From assembly GCF_014649495.1 (NCBI RefSeq), contig NZ_BMTD01000002.1, positions 682,001 to 746,000 on the forward strand: DNA of 64,000 nt, read 5' to 3'. This document shows, one piece after another, positions 1 through 14,448 of the stretch (within the stretch, counting starts at the first letter, position 1; every line of letters starts with the position of its first letter). Below the pieces are notes generated by a model. It ran no database searches, was not told where the DNA came from, and worked only from the letters and a program-made list of their open reading frames with translations. The DNA is from Streptomyces filipinensis. Lineage in GTDB: Bacteria > Actinomycetota > Actinomycetes > Streptomycetales > Streptomycetaceae. The translations under genes and the position numbers were made by a program.

Positions 1-27
1 GATCACTCGAATGAACGCCCGCGCACG

Positions 28-65
28 CCGAAGGGCGGCCACCCTCGCGGGTGACCGCCCTTCGG
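28..65 (-). terminator. rpoC transcription terminator
   Basis: Eleven-base arms CCGAAGGGCGG and CCGCCCTTCGG flank a second inner stem (CACCC/GGGTG) with a four-base loop. It lies directly downstream of the rpoC stop codon in the direction of transcription, so it probably ends the rpoBC transcript. Confidence 0.8.
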
Positions 66-79
66 TTCAAGCTGCTCGC

Positions 80-3979
<3,900 letters not shown>

Positions 3980-4076
3980 TATGCGTCAATCCCTCTCAGG
4001 GTCGAAAGTCTTTGGTCTGAAACGGGGGCCTGGGGGTCGGCGGGGCCCTGTGGGTGAGGGCCCCGCCGGACTCCCG

Positions 4077-7000
4077 TCAGACCTCTTCGACGCTGCTCGG
4101 CTCGCGCCGGGACAGGTCGATACCGAGCTCCTCCGCAGCGCGGAAGACGTCCTCGTCGGTGTCACGCATCTCGATGGACATACCGTCGCTGGACAGCACC
4201 TCCACGTTCAGGCAGAGCGACTGCATCTCCTTGATGAGCACCTTGAAGGACTCGGGGATGCCGGGCTCGGGGATGTTCTCGCCCTTGACGATGGCCTCGT
4301 AGACCTTCACGCGGCCCGTGACGTCGTCGGACTTGATGGTCAGCAGCTCCTGGAGGGCGTACGCGGCGCCGTAGGCCTCAAGGGCCCACACCTCCATCTC
4401 ACCGAAGCGCTGGCCACCGAACTGCGCCTTACCACCCAGCGGCTGCTGGGTGATCATGGAGTACGGGCCGGTCGAGCGGGCGTGGAGCTTGTCGTCGACC
4501 AGGTGGTGCAGCTTCAGGATGTACATGTAGCCGACCGAGATCGGGTCCGGGAACGGCTCACCGGAGCGGCCGTCGAACAGCCGCGCCTTGCCGGACGGAA
4601 GCACCATGCGCTCGCCGTCGCGGTTCGGGATGGTGTGCTGCAGCAGACCCGCCAGCTCGTCCTCGCGGGCACCGTCGAAGACCGGGGTCGCGACGTTGGT
4701 GCGCGGGGCGACCTGGTCGGCACCGATGACCTGCAGGCGCTGGGCCCACTCGTCCGCGAGGCCGGAGACGTCCCAGCCGCGGCTGGCGAGCCAGCCGAGG
4801 TGGATCTCCAGGACCTGTCCCGGGTTCATTCGGGACGGCACACCCAGCGGGTTCAGGATGATGTCGACCGGGGTGCCGTCCTCCAGGAACGGCATGTCCT
4901 CGATCGGCAGGATCTTGGAGATGACACCCTTGTTGCCGTGGCGGCCGGCGAGCTTGTCACCGTCGGTGATCTTGCGCTTCTGCGCGACGTAGACGCGGAC
5001 CAGCTGGTTCACGCCCGGCGGCAGCTCGTCGCCCTCCTCGCGGTCGAAGACGCGCACACCGATGACCTTGCCGGTCTCGCCGTGCGGCACCTTCAGCGAG
5101 GTGTCACGGACCTCACGGGCCTTCTCACCGAAGATCGCGCGCAGCAGGCGCTCCTCGGGGGTCAGCTCGGTCTCACCCTTCGGGGTCACCTTGCCGACGA
5201 GGATGTCACCGGCGATGACCTCGGCACCGATACGGATGATGCCGCGCTCGTCGAGGTCGGCGAGGACCTCCTCGGAGACGTTCGGGATGTCCCGGGTGAT
5301 CTCCTCGGGGCCGAGCTTGGTGTCACGGGCGTCGACCTCGTGCTCCTCGATGTGGATCGAGGAGAGGACGTCGTCCTGCACGAGGCGCTGCGACAGGATG
5401 ATCGCGTCCTCGTAGTTGTGACCCTCCCACGGCATGAACGCCACGAGCAGGTTCTTGCCGAGGGCCATCTCGCCGTTCTGGGTGGCCGGACCGTCGGCCA
5501 GCACCTGGCCGGTGATGACGCGGTCGCCCTCGTTGACGATGACCTTCTGGTTGACCGAGGTGCCCTGGTTGGACCGGGAGAACTTGGCCAGGCGGTACGT
5601 GATGTACGTGCCGTCGTCGTTGGCGGTGGTGATGTAGTCCGCGGAGACCTCCTGGACCACACCGTCCTTCTCGGCCTTGACCACGTCGCCGGCGTCGACC
5701 GCGGAGCGGTACTCCATGCCGGTGCCGACGAGCGGCGCCTCGGACTTAATCAGCGGCACGGCCTGACGCATCATGTTCGCGCCCATGAGGGCACGGTTGG
5801 CGTCGTCGTGCTCGAGGAAGGGGATCATGGCGGTCGCGACCGACACCATCTGGCGCGGCGAGACGTCCATGTAGTCCACGTCCTCGGGGCCGACGTAGTC
5901 GACCTCACCGCCACGGCGGCGGACCAGCACGCGGGCCTCGGCGAACCGCATCTCGTCGTTCAGCGGCGCGTTGGCCTGCGCGATGACGAAGCGGTCCTCC
6001 TCGTCGGCGGTCAGGTAGTCGACCTCGTCGGTGACCTGGCCGTCGACGACCTTGCGGTACGGCGTCTCGATGAAACCGAACGCGTTGACCCGGCCGTAGG
6101 AGGCGAGCGAGCCGATCAGACCGATGTTCGGGCCTTCGGGCGTCTCGATCGGGCACATGCGGCCGTAGTGCGAGGGGTGCACGTCACGGACCTCGAAGCC
6201 GGCCCGCTCACGGGAGAGACCACCCGGGCCGAGGGCGTTCAGACGACGCTTGTGCGTCAGCCCCGACAGCGGGTTGTTCTGGTCCATGAACTGGGACAGC
6301 TGGCTGGTGCCGAAGAACTCCTTGATGGAGGCGACGACCGGCCGGATGTTGATCAGGGTCTGCGGCGTGATCGCCTCGACGTCCTGCGTGGTCATGCGCT
6401 CGCGCACGACACGCTCCATACGGGCGAGACCCGTACGGACCTGGTTCTGGATCAGCTCACCGACGCTGCGGATACGGCGGTTGCCGAAGTGGTCGATGTC
6501 GTCGGTCTCGACCATGATCGTGCGACCGGTCTCGGTCACCGTCTCGGTCTCACCGGCGTGCAGCTTCACCAGGTACTTGATGGTGGCGATGACGTCCTCG
6601 GTGGTGAGCACGCCGGCGTCCAGCGGCTCGTCCGCACCGAGCTTCTTGTTCACCTTGTAGCGGCCGACCTTGGCGAGGTCGTAGCGCTTGGGGTTGAAGT
6701 AGAGGTTCTCCAGCAGCGTCTGCGCGGCCTCACGCGTGGGGGGCTCGCCCGGGCGCAGCTTGCGGTAGATGTCGAGCAGCGCGTCGTCCTGGCCCTGGGT
6801 GTGGTCCTTCTCCAGGGTGGCGCGCATGGACTCGTACTCGCCGAACTCCTCAAGGATCTGCTCGGTCGTCCAGCCGAGCGCCTTCAGGAGGACGGTCACC
6901 GACTGCTTGCGCTTGCGGTCGATGCGGACACCGACCATGTCGCGCTTGTCGATCTCCATCTCCAGCCAGGCACCCCGGGAGGGGATGATCTTGGCGGAGA

Positions 7001-7562
7001 AGATGTCCTTGTCGGAGGTCTTGTCGATGGAGGAGTCGAAGTAGACACCGGGGGAACGGACCAGCTGGGACACCACGACACGCTCGGTGCCGTTGATGAC
7101 GAAGGTGCCCTTGTTCGTCATGAGCGGGAAGTCGCCCATGAAGACCGTCTGGGACTTGATCTCACCGGTCTCGTTGTTGGTGAACTCGGCGGTGACGAAG
7201 AGCGGGGCGGCGTACGTGAAGTCGCGCTCCTTGCACTCGTCGATGGAGTTCTTCGGCGGCTCGAAGCGGTGGTCCCGGAACGTCAGGGACATCGACCCGG
7301 AGAAGTCCTCGATCGGGGAGATCTCCTCGAAGATCTCCTCCAGACCGGACTTGGTGGGGACGTCCTGACCGTTCTCCAGAGCCTCCTCGACCCGACTCTG
7401 CCAGGCGGTGTTGCCGAGCAGCCAGTCGAAGCTCTCGGTCTGCAGCGCGAGCAGGTTCGGAACCTCGAGAGGCTCCTTGATCTTTGCAAAGGAGATGCGC
7501 AGCGGGGCGGTGCTGGCGCCGTTGTTCGTATTCGCGGTCGAGGCATTGCGCGAGGCGGCCAA
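4077..7562 (-). CDS. rpoB: DNA-directed RNA polymerase subunit beta
   Basis: This is the beta subunit of RNA polymerase, 1161 aa. The chosen start is a TTG at 7560-7562 (product begins [16 protein letters not shown]), preceded by a GGAAGGA ribosome site. This start makes the rifampicin-pocket His the residue 437 known from Streptomyces work, which supports it; a longer frame to 7622 has no such support. The rifampicin region ([20 protein letters not shown] then [11 protein letters not shown]) lies at about residues 420-450. Residue 442, equivalent to E. coli Ser531, is Asn (codon AAC), not the usual Ser. The gene lies between rplL and rpoC in the standard order. Confidence 0.98.
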   Translation of the reverse strand: MAASRNASTANTNNGASTAPLRISFAKIKEPLEVPNLLALQTESFDWLLGNTAWQSRVEEALENGQDVPTKSGLEEIFEEISPIEDFSGSMSLTFRDHRFEPPKNSIDECKERDFTYAAPLFVTAEFTNNETGEIKSQTVFMGDFPLMTNKGTFVINGTERVVVSQLVRSPGVYFDSSIDKTSDKDIFSAKIIPSRGAWLEMEIDKRDMVGVRIDRKRKQSVTVLLKALGWTTEQILEEFGEYESMRATLEKDHTQGQDDALLDIYRKLRPGEPPTREAAQTLLENLYFNPKRYDLAKVGRYKVNKKLGADEPLDAGVLTTEDVIATIKYLVKLHAGETETVTETGRTIMVETDDIDHFGNRRIRSVGELIQNQVRTGLARMERVVRERMTTQDVEAITPQTLINIRPVVASIKEFFGTSQLSQFMDQNNPLSGLTHKRRLNALGPGGLSRERAGFEVRDVHPSHYGRMCPIETPEGPNIGLIGSLASYGRVNAFGFIETPYRKVVDGQVTDEVDYLTADEEDRFVIAQANAPLNDEMRFAEARVLVRRRGGEVDYVGPEDVDYMDVSPRQMVSVATAMIPFLEHDDANRALMGANMMRQAVPLIKSEAPLVGTGMEYRSAVDAGDVVKAEKDGVVQEVSADYITTANDDGTYITYRLAKFSRSNQGTSVNQKVIVNEGDRVITGQVLADGPATQNGEMALGKNLLVAFMPWEGHNYEDAIILSQRLVQDDVLSSIHIEEHEVDARDTKLGPEEITRDIPNVSEEVLADLDERGIIRIGAEVIAGDILVGKVTPKGETELTPEERLLRAIFGEKAREVRDTSLKVPHGETGKVIGVRVFDREEGDELPPGVNQLVRVYVAQKRKITDGDKLAGRHGNKGVISKILPIEDMPFLEDGTPVDIILNPLGVPSRMNPGQVLEIHLGWLASRGWDVSGLADEWAQRLQVIGADQVAPRTNVATPVFDGAREDELAGLLQHTIPNRDGERMVLPSGKARLFDGRSGEPFPDPISVGYMYILKLHHLVDDKLHARSTGPYSMITQQPLGGKAQFGGQRFGEMEVWALEAYGAAYALQELLTIKSDDVTGRVKVYEAIVKGENIPEPGIPESFKVLIKEMQSLCLNVEVLSSDGMSIEMRDTDEDVFRAAEELGIDLSRREPSSVEEV

Positions 7563-8154
7563 GAGGGGGTCCTTCCGAGGGCTCGGACTCACTACGCGCG
7601 TGCCGGCCCCTCCCCCGCACACAGAGACAGAAACCCCAGGTCAAGGGAGCTTTTGTCATCGGTGCTCGAGTGAGGGCAGACCCCTGGTGACGGGCAGGGG
7701 ACAGCTAACAGGCAGCGCAAAGGGTCAGTGTAGCCACTTGGCACACTGATGTCCAGTGCGGGTTTGTCGAGACCCTCGCTGTGCTCACCGCTCTTGTCAA
7801 CGCCCTCGGCATGCCTGCCCTCAACGCACGTTGATACTGCCCTCTTCGCCGTCGATCCATGCCTCGGATTCGGATCCTTGTGACGACGCGTCCTGAGAAT
7901 TGCGCGCTGCGTGCGGTTCGTCAAGGCCCCTCAGTCCAAACGAGACTGGCCGGAGACACGACGAAGATCACCATACCCCTCGCCGTCGCGAGTGCAAGGC
8001 AACCGTGGTCGGTCCTCCGGATACGCCGAAGAGCGACCACCCGGATGGATGATCGCTCTTCGGTGCGTTCGCGTTACAGCCCTACGGGGCACTTTTCACG
8101 GTGCCCCGAGACCGGGCTCGGCGCGCGTTCGAGTCCGTGCGGACCCGGAAGGTC
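7563..8154 (-). other. rplL-rpoB intergenic region
   Basis: This is 592 bp without a credible gene. It holds the attenuator-like hairpin at 8026-8063 just after rplL, and then the rpoB leader. A separate rpoB promoter here is likely from knowledge of other bacteria, but I could not point to a convincing -35/-10 pair. Confidence 0.5.
8026..8063 (-). terminator. Hairpin between rplL and rpoB (partial terminator/attenuator)
   Basis: Perfect 11-bp arms CCGAAGAGCGA and TCGCTCTTCGG are separated by 16 nt, about 90 bp downstream of the rplL stop. In many bacteria a leaky terminator here sets the ratio of ribosomal protein to polymerase transcripts. That role is inferred from position. Confidence 0.6.
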
Positions 8155-8538
8155 TTACTTGACCTCGACGGAGGCGCCGGCGCCCTTGAGGGACTCGGCG
8201 GCCTTCTCCGCGGCCTCCTTGTTGACCTTCTCGAGGACCGGCTTCGGGGTGCCGTCGACGAGGTCCTTGGCCTCCTTCAGACCCAGGGAGGTCAGCTCAC
8301 GCACGACCTTGATGACCTGGATCTTCTTGTCGCCGGCGCCGGTGAGGATGACGTCGAACTCGTCCTTCTCCTCCTCGGCCTCGGCCGGGGCGGCCGGGCC
8401 GGCCGGGCCGGCGACGGCGACCGCAGCGGCGGCGGTGACGTCGAACTTCTCCTCGAAGGCCTTCACGAACTCGGAGAGCTCGATGAGGGTCATCTCCTCG
8501 AACTGGGCGAGCAGGTCTTCCTGGCTGAGCTTCGCCAT
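8155..8538 (-). CDS. rplL: 50S ribosomal protein L7/L12
   Basis: This is the acidic stalk protein that recruits translation GTPases, 127 aa. The N-terminal dimerisation domain ([20 protein letters not shown]) is followed by an Ala/Gly/Pro hinge and the C-terminal domain ending [10 protein letters not shown]. Start is the ATG at 8536-8538 with GGAAGGA upstream; the frame extends further but without homology. It is co-transcribed behind rplJ and is autoregulated with L10 in known systems. Confidence 0.98.
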   Translation of the reverse strand: MAKLSQEDLLAQFEEMTLIELSEFVKAFEEKFDVTAAAAVAVAGPAGPAAPAEAEEEKDEFDVILTGAGDKKIQVIKVVRELTSLGLKEAKDLVDGTPKPVLEKVNKEAAEKAAESLKGAGASVEVK

Positions 8539-8649
8539 GATGGCGGTCCTTCCACTCAAATCGGCAGGTGCCGGATGTACTGGGTAAGGCGGGCGTACGT
8601 CGGCCCGCTGCGACCCGCGCCGTTGGTGCGGGTCAGAAAGCGAGCCGAA

Positions 8650-9180
8650 TTACTCGGCACCGCCCTGCTCGGCCTGCTTGGCGCGCAGCGCGTCCACGGT
8701 GCGGACGAGCTTCGACGGCAGCGCCTGGAAGAGCTGAGCAGCCTGGGACTGCTTGCCCTTGAAGGCACCGGCCAGCTTGCTGAGCAGAACCTCGCGGGAC
8801 TCGAGGTCCGCAAGCTTCTTGATCTCGTCGGCGGAGAGGGCCTTGCCCTCGAGAACACCGCCCTTGATGACGAGATTGGGGTTGTCCTTGGCGAAGTCAC
8901 GCAGACCCTTCGCCGACTCCACCGGGTCACCGGTGACGAAGGCGACGGCCGTCGGGCCAGCGAAGAGCTGGTCCTCCAGCGTGATCCCGGCCTCCTTGGC
9001 CGCAATCTTGGTCAGCGTGTTCTTCACCACGGCGTACTGGGCGTTCTCACCGAGCGACCGGCGCAGCGTCTTGAGCTGCGCCACGGTGAGACCGCGGTAC
9101 TCGGTCAGCACGGCGGCGTTGGAGCTGCGGAACTTGTCCGTCAGCTCCGCAACCGCGGCAGCCTTGTCGGGCCTCGCCAT
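8650..9180 (-). CDS. rplJ: 50S ribosomal protein L10
   Basis: This is the stalk base protein that binds 23S rRNA and carries the L7/L12 dimers, 176 aa. It begins [17 protein letters not shown] at the ATG 9178-9180, and this length matches the Streptomyces protein. It contains the conserved region [13 protein letters not shown]. The gene directly precedes rplL. In related bacteria the L10-L7/L12 complex binds its own mRNA leader, which would be in 9181-9400 here. Confidence 0.98.
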   Translation of the reverse strand: MARPDKAAAVAELTDKFRSSNAAVLTEYRGLTVAQLKTLRRSLGENAQYAVVKNTLTKIAAKEAGITLEDQLFAGPTAVAFVTGDPVESAKGLRDFAKDNPNLVIKGGVLEGKALSADEIKKLADLESREVLLSKLAGAFKGKQSQAAQLFQALPSKLVRTVDALRAKQAEQGGAE

Positions 9181-9497
9181 AGAGCCTCGGCCTCCTTCCG
9201 GGTGATTCGGACCGCGCGGACCCGAAGGAGGACTGGGGAAAACGAAACGCCCCGGCGCAGGCGCACGGGGCGGACTCGACCGGCCGCACACGCGCTCGGC
9301 GCGCGCACTCCGGGAGTTCTTCCACAGTCACCTGCGCGGGTCGCCCACTTTTCAGCGGATCCTTCGGCCACCGCGCCCTCGTTCGAGCGCACGGCAACGA
9401 CCAGCGGTCTTTGGCTTCTGCAAGAGAGTACGCGACCGGTACGCCACCGAGCAAATCGCCCCGCGACCGGTATGGCACGGCCGCGGAGGGCCCGGAC
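9181..9497 (-). promoter_or_regulatory. rplJ leader region
   Basis: This is a non-coding stretch upstream of rplJ. Position and family knowledge suggest an L10-binding leader and the rplJL promoter. I did not fold it and cannot name exact elements. Confidence 0.4.
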
Positions 9498-9568
9498 GGT
9501 GCCCTGCGGCGCTCGGCGAGCCGGGAAGGCGGACGGGTGCCCTGCGGCGCTCGGCGAGCCGGGAAGGC
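9498..9568. repeat. Two-copy 33-bp direct repeat
   Basis: The segment 9498-9530 recurs exactly at 9536-9568 (period 38 bp). It lies between the 3' end of a lipoprotein gene and rplJ. No function is evident. Confidence 0.85.
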
Positions 9569-9638
9569 CTGGCGGAGTGTTCTGGTGCCGGCCGGGCCGG
9601 GAGAGCCGGGTGGAGGCCCTCCGTGGCGGTTCTGGGGG

Positions 9639-10481
9639 TCAGCGCTCGGGCCGGTGTGCCGGCTTGCGGACGTCCACCGTGTCCGCGGTGGCGGGCGCCC
9701 GGACCCGTACCGGGGCGCCGACGTCGTGGAAGGTGACCGTGAGGTCGAACTCGCCGTGCCGGCCGAAGCCCCGCACGCGCTGCCGGCTGACCTGGTTGCG
9801 GCCGTCGAGCCACACGTCCAGGGTCAGCTCGTCCACGCCCTGCTCGGCGTACACGTCCAGGCTCCGCCGCCGGCCCGCCCGGCCGGGGCCGTCCTGGTCC
9901 CTCAGCCGGCGACGCAGCTCGGCCACGGTGACCGTGCCGGTGTAGTGCGTGGTGCGGGTCTGCTCGACGGTCTCGGTGCCGGTGCGGTGGATGTCCTTCG
10001 CGGCCGTGAGAAAGGCGGCCTCCCGGACCGGATTGTGCCCGGCCTCGTCGCGCATGGCGGTCATGTCCACCCGCAGGCCCCCGCCCGAGCGGAACTTCGC
10101 GGTGGGCCCGAAGTCGAGCCAGTGCCTGCCGTGGGACTCGCGCACCCCTGCGGCGGACATGCTGGAGTACAGGTGACGGCCGACCAGGCGCAGTTCGAGG
10201 GTGCCCGGCTCGGCGCCGCCGAGGGTGGTGATCCGCACCCGGCCCACCGCCGGCCGGGTGCCGACCCAGCCCTCGGCCCGGATCCGCCCCTGTTCGGGCG
10301 CCCGCCCGGTGATGCTGTAGCGCAGCGAGTCGGCGGCTTCGGTCTGCCGTACGGCCCGGGCCACGGCCGCCGCCGGTCCGCCCGGCGCCCGCGTGCCGCC
10401 GATGGCCGTCGAGCAGCCGGCCGCACCGGCGAGAGCGAGGCCGAGGCCGAGGAGAGCGACGCGCGGGACGCGCGGGGACAG
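9639..10481 (-). CDS. Putative LolA/LppX-like lipoprotein
   Basis: The mature part (from about 10430 to the stop) is a second, diverged copy of the lipoprotein encoded just upstream: both share the pattern TTHY(T/S)GTV and the register VDELTLDVWLDG / TDTIDIWVNDK. In the same frame lies a lipoprotein signal (ALLGLGLALAGAAGC) with lipobox AAGC. No ATG, GTG or TTG precedes this signal in frame. The best start is a CTG at 10479-10481 with GAGG 9-12 nt upstream, so the start is uncertain. A GTG at 10364 would lose the signal peptide. It probably sits on the outer face of the membrane. Paired lipoproteins between rplA and rplJ are known in Streptomyces; their role is unknown. Confidence 0.7.
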   Translation of the reverse strand: MSPRVPRVALLGLGLALAGAAGCSTAIGGTRAPGGPAAAVARAVRQTEAADSLRYSITGRAPEQGRIRAEGWVGTRPAVGRVRITTLGGAEPGTLELRLVGRHLYSSMSAAGVRESHGRHWLDFGPTAKFRSGGGLRVDMTAMRDEAGHNPVREAAFLTAAKDIHRTGTETVEQTRTTHYTGTVTVAELRRRLRDQDGPGRAGRRRSLDVYAEQGVDELTLDVWLDGRNQVSRQRVRGFGRHGEFDLTVTFHDVGAPVRVRAPATADTVDVRKPAHRPER

Positions 10482-10525
10482 CCTCGACGGCCTCGTGGGC
10501 TTCCCCTGGTTCCGGGACCCGGTGT

Positions 10526-11428
10526 TCAGGAGCGGGTGCCCGCGCCGCCGGCGACGGTCCCGCCGGACTTCAGCAGGTCCGCGAAGTCCTTGGTGTCGCT
10601 CGCCGGGGGTGCCTCCGCGGAGACCTTCACGCCGTAGTCGCTGTAGTAGGCGGTGCTGGTCATGGTGCCGTGCGCCGTGTCGGCCCGCTCGGACTTCTTC
10701 ACCAGCAGGTTCTTATCGTTGACCCAGATGTCGATGGTGTCGGTGGTGACGCCCGCCTGGTCGAGCTGCTGCTTCAGCGCCGACAGCTGGTCCTTGCTGA
10801 GGTTGCCGCTCTTGCCCGCGAGGTCCGCGACGTTCACCGTGCCCGAGTAGTGGGTCGTGCGGACGCCGGAGACCGTCTCCTCGCCGGCCTTCTTCACGTC
10901 ACCGGAGGCCAGCAGCATCTTCACGGACTGGTTCGGCGTGGAGTTCTGCAGCTGGTCCTTCATGTACGAACCGGAGGCGCCGCCGAGCTTGGCGAGGTCG
11001 TCGTACGCGTACCTGACCCAGTGCTTGCCACCCGCGTGCTGGGCGTACGCGTCGCTCATGTGGGCGTAGTAGGCACCCGGCAGGTAGCGGGCCTCCATCG
11101 ACGCCGTGCCGGCCTTGCGCATCAGCTCGGCCATCTGGCCGCCGGTGTAGGTGATGGTGAGGTTGCCCTTGAGACCGTCACCCCAGGTGAGGGCGCCGTT
11201 CGCGGTCATCGACATCAGGTTGCCGATGGAGGTGGTGGAGCGGACCTTGGCCGAGTCCGCCTTGTCGGTGGACTGCTCGGCGTTGCGCAGCGCGGCGATG
11301 GGGCTGATGTGGATGGCGACACCGCCCGCCGCCTTGTCGCCCTTCCCGGAACCGCAGGCGGCCACCCCGGTCAGCGCGGCCACCACCGCCACGGACAGGG
11401 ATATCCGGCGCGCCGTCGTGCTCTTCAT
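10526..11428 (-). CDS. LolA/LppX-like lipoprotein
   Basis: The product is 300 aa with a type II signal peptide: KSTTARR, a hydrophobic run to VAAC, then GSGKGDK. The lipid-modified Cys is near residue 25. The remainder looks like the LppX/LprG/LolA-type beta fold, which binds lipid moieties (family knowledge; assignment from overall pattern only). Its stop is about 45 bp from the start of a related gene on the same strand, so the two are probably a tandem duplication expressed together. It begins at the ATG of MKSTTARRISLSV. Confidence 0.85.
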   Translation of the reverse strand: MKSTTARRISLSVAVVAALTGVAACGSGKGDKAAGGVAIHISPIAALRNAEQSTDKADSAKVRSTTSIGNLMSMTANGALTWGDGLKGNLTITYTGGQMAELMRKAGTASMEARYLPGAYYAHMSDAYAQHAGGKHWVRYAYDDLAKLGGASGSYMKDQLQNSTPNQSVKMLLASGDVKKAGEETVSGVRTTHYSGTVNVADLAGKSGNLSKDQLSALKQQLDQAGVTTDTIDIWVNDKNLLVKKSERADTAHGTMTSTAYYSDYGVKVSAEAPPASDTKDFADLLKSGGTVAGGAGTRS

Positions 11429-11607
11429 CTTGTCCTACCCCCATGCGAGTCGAGTGCCTGCACCGTAGCCCAGGCCACTGACAGCCGTGCGAAAGCTCGT
11501 ACAAAGAAAGGCTCGTACAAAGAAAGGACGGACCCCGCACCTGGAAGGTTGCAGGGCCCGCCCTTACTCACGCGTACCTGACGCGGCTACCGGGGGGAGC
11601 GCATGGC

Positions 11608-12333
11608 TCAGACGGCGGCCGGGTCCTCCTCGACGAGGAGGTTGCGGGTGCGGTTGGAGTCGACCGGAATGCCGGGGCCCATCGTGGTGCTGATGGCGGC
11701 CTTCTTGATGTAGCGACCCTTGGCGGCGGACGGCTTCAGACGGAGGATCTCCTCCAGCGCGGCGCCGTAGTTCTCCACCAGCTTGGTGTCGTCGAAGGAC
11801 ACCTTGCCGATGATGAAGTGCAGGTTCGAGTGCTTGTCGACGCGGAACTCGATCTTGCCGCCCTTGATCTCGGTCACGGCCTTGGCGGTGTCCGGGGTCA
11901 CGGTGCCGGTCTTCGGGTTCGGCATCAGACCACGCGGGCCGAGGACGCGGCCGAGACGGCCGACCTTGCCCATGAGGTCCGGGGTGGCGACGACGGCGTC
12001 GAAGTCCAGACGGCCCTTCGCCACCTCGTCGATCAGCTCGTCGGCGCCGACGATGTCGGCGCCCGCGGCACGCGCGGCCTCGGCACGGTCACCGGTCGCG
12101 AAGACCAGGACCCGGGCGGTCTTACCGGTGCCGTGCGGAAGGTTCACGGTGCCACGGACCATCTGGTCGGCCTTGCGCGGGTCGACACCCAGACGGAAGG
12201 CGACCTCGACGGTGGAGTCGAACTTGGTCGTGGAGGTCTCCTTGGCGAGACGGACGGCCTCGAGCGGGGCGTACAGCTTCTCCCGGTCGACCTTGGCGTC
12301 CGCAGCGCGGAGAGCCTTGCTGCGCTTGCTCAC
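11608..12333 (-). CDS. rplA: 50S ribosomal protein L1
   Basis: This is the L1-stalk protein, 241 aa. Start is a GTG at 12331-12333 ([16 protein letters not shown]) with AGGAG upstream; this gives the usual Streptomyces length. Conserved L1 signature: [19 protein letters not shown]. It is the second gene of the rplK-rplA pair and is expected to be autoregulated by L1 binding to its mRNA. Confidence 0.98.
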   Translation of the reverse strand: MSKRSKALRAADAKVDREKLYAPLEAVRLAKETSTTKFDSTVEVAFRLGVDPRKADQMVRGTVNLPHGTGKTARVLVFATGDRAEAARAAGADIVGADELIDEVAKGRLDFDAVVATPDLMGKVGRLGRVLGPRGLMPNPKTGTVTPDTAKAVTEIKGGKIEFRVDKHSNLHFIIGKVSFDDTKLVENYGAALEEILRLKPSAAKGRYIKKAAISTTMGPGIPVDSNRTRNLLVEEDPAAV

Positions 12334-12432
12334 AACTTGCTCCTGTGTGTTCTGAAAGGAGTCGTGGTCCCTGGGCCGAGCAGGCCCTGCCACGTGCGAC
12401 CGGCTATGGCCGCATGACTACTGGGGTGGGGT

Positions 12433-12867
12433 TCAGCCCTCGACCGTGACGCCCATGGAGCGCGCGGTACCGGCGATGATCTTCGCCGCCGCGTCCAGGT
12501 CGTTCGCGTTCAGGTCGGGCATCTTGGTCTGGGCGATCTCGCGGACCTGCGCCTCGGTGATCTTGGCGACCTTGGTCTTGTGCGGCTCGCCGGAGCCCTT
12601 CTCGATGCCCGCGGCCTTGAGGATCATCTTCGCGGCCGGCGGCGTCTTGGTGATGAAGGTGAAGGAACGGTCCTCGTAGACCGTGATCTCCACCGGGATG
12701 ACCCAACCGCGCTGCGACTCGGTCGCGGCGTTGTAGGCCTTGCAGAACTCCATGATGTTGACACCGTGCTGACCCAGCGCGGGGCCGACCGGCGGAGCCG
12801 GGTTGGCGGCACCGGCCTGGATCTGGAGCTTGATGAGCCCCGTGACCTTCTTCTTCTTGGGAGGCAT
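12433..12867 (-). CDS. rplK: 50S ribosomal protein L11
   Basis: The product is 144 aa and begins [19 protein letters not shown] at the ATG 12865-12867 (GGAG upstream). It has the proline-rich N-terminal switch ([20 protein letters not shown]), the site of thiostrepton action. The C-terminal RNA-binding domain follows. It is co-transcribed with rplA 100 bp downstream. A hairpin separates it from nusG. Confidence 0.98.
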   Translation of the reverse strand: MPPKKKKVTGLIKLQIQAGAANPAPPVGPALGQHGVNIMEFCKAYNAATESQRGWVIPVEITVYEDRSFTFITKTPPAAKMILKAAGIEKGSGEPHKTKVAKITEAQVREIAQTKMPDLNANDLDAAAKIIAGTARSMGVTVEG

Positions 12868-12973
12868 AGCTCTCCGGGTCCTTTCATTCGGGTCCATGCC
12901 CGCGCAAGGATCGCGACCTGACGCAGGCATACCGCACAACGATAACGGGTATAGATGCGCGGCTAAAAACCGT

Positions 12974-13010
12974 GCAGGTCAGGCGGACCGTGACGGCCTG
13001 CCTGACCTGC
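12974..13010 (-). terminator. nusG-rplK intergenic terminator
   Basis: Eleven-base arms GCAGGTCAGGC and GCCTGACCTGC surround a 15-nt loop, between the nusG stop and rplK. It would end or attenuate secE-nusG transcription before rplK. Confidence 0.7.
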
Positions 13011-13036
13011 GCGGAAGTACGAAGTCCAATAAAGGA

Positions 13037-13900
13037 CTAGTTCTTCTGGATCTGGTCGAAGGAGAGCTCGACCGGCGTCTCGCGGCCGAAGATCTCCACC
13101 AGGCCCTTGACCTTCTTCGAGTCGGGGTTGATCTCGTTGATGGTCGCCTGCAGCGTGGCGAACGGACCGTCGGTGACGGTGACCGAGTCGCCGACCTCGA
13201 AGTCCAGCACCTGGACCTCGACCTTGCGCTGCGGAGCGGGCTTGCCCTCGGCCTCCGCGGCCTCGCGGGCGGCCTTCTCCTCGGCCTCCGGGGCGAGCAT
13301 CTTGACGATCTCGTCCAGGGTCAGCGGGTACGGGTCGTAGGCGTTGCCGACGAAGCCGGTGACACCCGGGGTGTTGCGGACGACGCCCCAGGACTCGTTG
13401 GTCAGGTCCATGCGGACCAGGACGTAACCCGGCAGCTTGTTCTGCTTGATCGTCTTGCGGTCGCCGTTCTTGATCTGGACGACCTCTTCCTGCGGCACCT
13501 CGGCCTGGAAGATGTAGTCCTCGACGTTCAGCGAGACGGCGCGCTGCTCCAGGTTGGTCTTCACGCGGTTCTCGTAGCCGGCGTAGGTGTGGATGACGTA
13601 CCACTCGCCGGGCAGGGTGCGCAGTTCCTCGCGCAGGGCCTGGACGGGGTCGACGGGCTCGGCCGGCTCCTCCTCGGCAGCCTCGGCGGCGGCCTCCTCG
13701 CCGGCGTCCTCGGCGTCCTCGTCCTCTTCGTCCTCGACGTGCAGGGCCGCCTCTTCGGCCGGCTCCCCCGCCTCGGCCTCGGCAGCCTCGAACTCGTCCT
13801 GCTCGTCCGCGCCCTCGACGATGTCGAGCTCGTCGTCCACCATCTCGGCAGCGGTCCCGCGAGGCTCGATGGCTTCGTCGTTCAGGTTCGGGTCAGACAC
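13037..13900 (-). CDS. nusG: Transcription termination/antitermination factor NusG
   Basis: The product is 287 aa. Residues 1 to about 95 are an acidic Glu/Ala-rich extension typical of Streptomyces NusG. The NGN domain begins near [19 protein letters not shown] and the C-terminal KOW motif is at [20 protein letters not shown]. It binds the RNA polymerase clamp and links transcription with Rho and ribosomes. It follows secE on the same strand with an 80-bp gap. Confidence 0.97.
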   Translation of the reverse strand: MSDPNLNDEAIEPRGTAAEMVDDELDIVEGADEQDEFEAAEAEAGEPAEEAALHVEDEEDEDAEDAGEEAAAEAAEEEPAEPVDPVQALREELRTLPGEWYVIHTYAGYENRVKTNLEQRAVSLNVEDYIFQAEVPQEEVVQIKNGDRKTIKQNKLPGYVLVRMDLTNESWGVVRNTPGVTGFVGNAYDPYPLTLDEIVKMLAPEAEEKAAREAAEAEGKPAPQRKVEVQVLDFEVGDSVTVTDGPFATLQATINEINPDSKKVKGLVEIFGRETPVELSFDQIQKN

Positions 13901-13980
13901 GATGGCTGCTTCTTCCTGGATACATAGGGGTGGAACATGCGAAAACGGGCGCCGGTGCCACGGCGCCCTTCGCTCTTGGC

Positions 13981-14268
13981 TCAGCCGAAGACGTACTTGG
14001 CCGCGTGGTTGAGCCCATAGTCAATCACGGTCACCAGCGCAATCATGATGGCGACGAAGAAGATCACCACAGTGGTGTACGACGTCAGCTGGTTACGGCT
14101 CGGCCAGACGACCTTGCGGAGCTCCGCGATGATCTGGCGGTAGAAGGTGGCCAGGCGCTTCAGCGGGCCCTTCTTGGCGCGCTTACCGCCCTTGCGGGCC
14201 TTCTTCTTGGACTCCGGCAGCTCGTCCTGGGCGTCAGGCGTGTCGATGGAGCCCACGGCGTCCGTCAT
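13981..14268 (-). CDS. secE: Preprotein translocase subunit SecE
   Basis: The product is 95 aa, a small essential partner of SecY. A charged N-terminal half ([14 protein letters not shown]) precedes the amphipathic segment [20 protein letters not shown] and a single C-terminal membrane helix ([20 protein letters not shown]). The secE-nusG order is standard. The tRNA-Trp gene lies upstream on the same strand. Confidence 0.97.
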   Translation of the reverse strand: MTDAVGSIDTPDAQDELPESKKKARKGGKRAKKGPLKRLATFYRQIIAELRKVVWPSRNQLTSYTTVVIFFVAIMIALVTVIDYGLNHAAKYVFG

Positions 14269-14375
14269 TCGTCCTCACCTGGTCCCGGGTCGTGGCCGTG
14301 CCGCGCCCGGTTTCTGAGCCGCACGGCGGTGCATTGCTGTACGTACATGCGCACACATCCTGGCGGTGTGTGTAG

Positions 14376-14448
14376 CAGGGCCGGAGGGACTTGAACCCCC
14401 AACCGCCGGTTTTGGAGACCGGTGCTCTACCAATTGAGCTACGACCCT
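14376..14448 (-). tRNA. tRNA-Trp (CCA)
   Basis: This is a 73-nt cloverleaf: acceptor AGGGTCG pairs with CGGCCCT, the anticodon loop is CTCCAAA (anticodon CCA), and the T loop is GGTTCAAGTCC. CCA is not encoded. It lies just upstream of secE, as in other Streptomyces. Confidence 0.97.

Noticed and set aside
7563..7622. Longer RpoB start ([17 protein letters not shown])
   Set aside because: The TTG at 7562 gives the known 1161-aa length and the His437 numbering, and has a good ribosome site.
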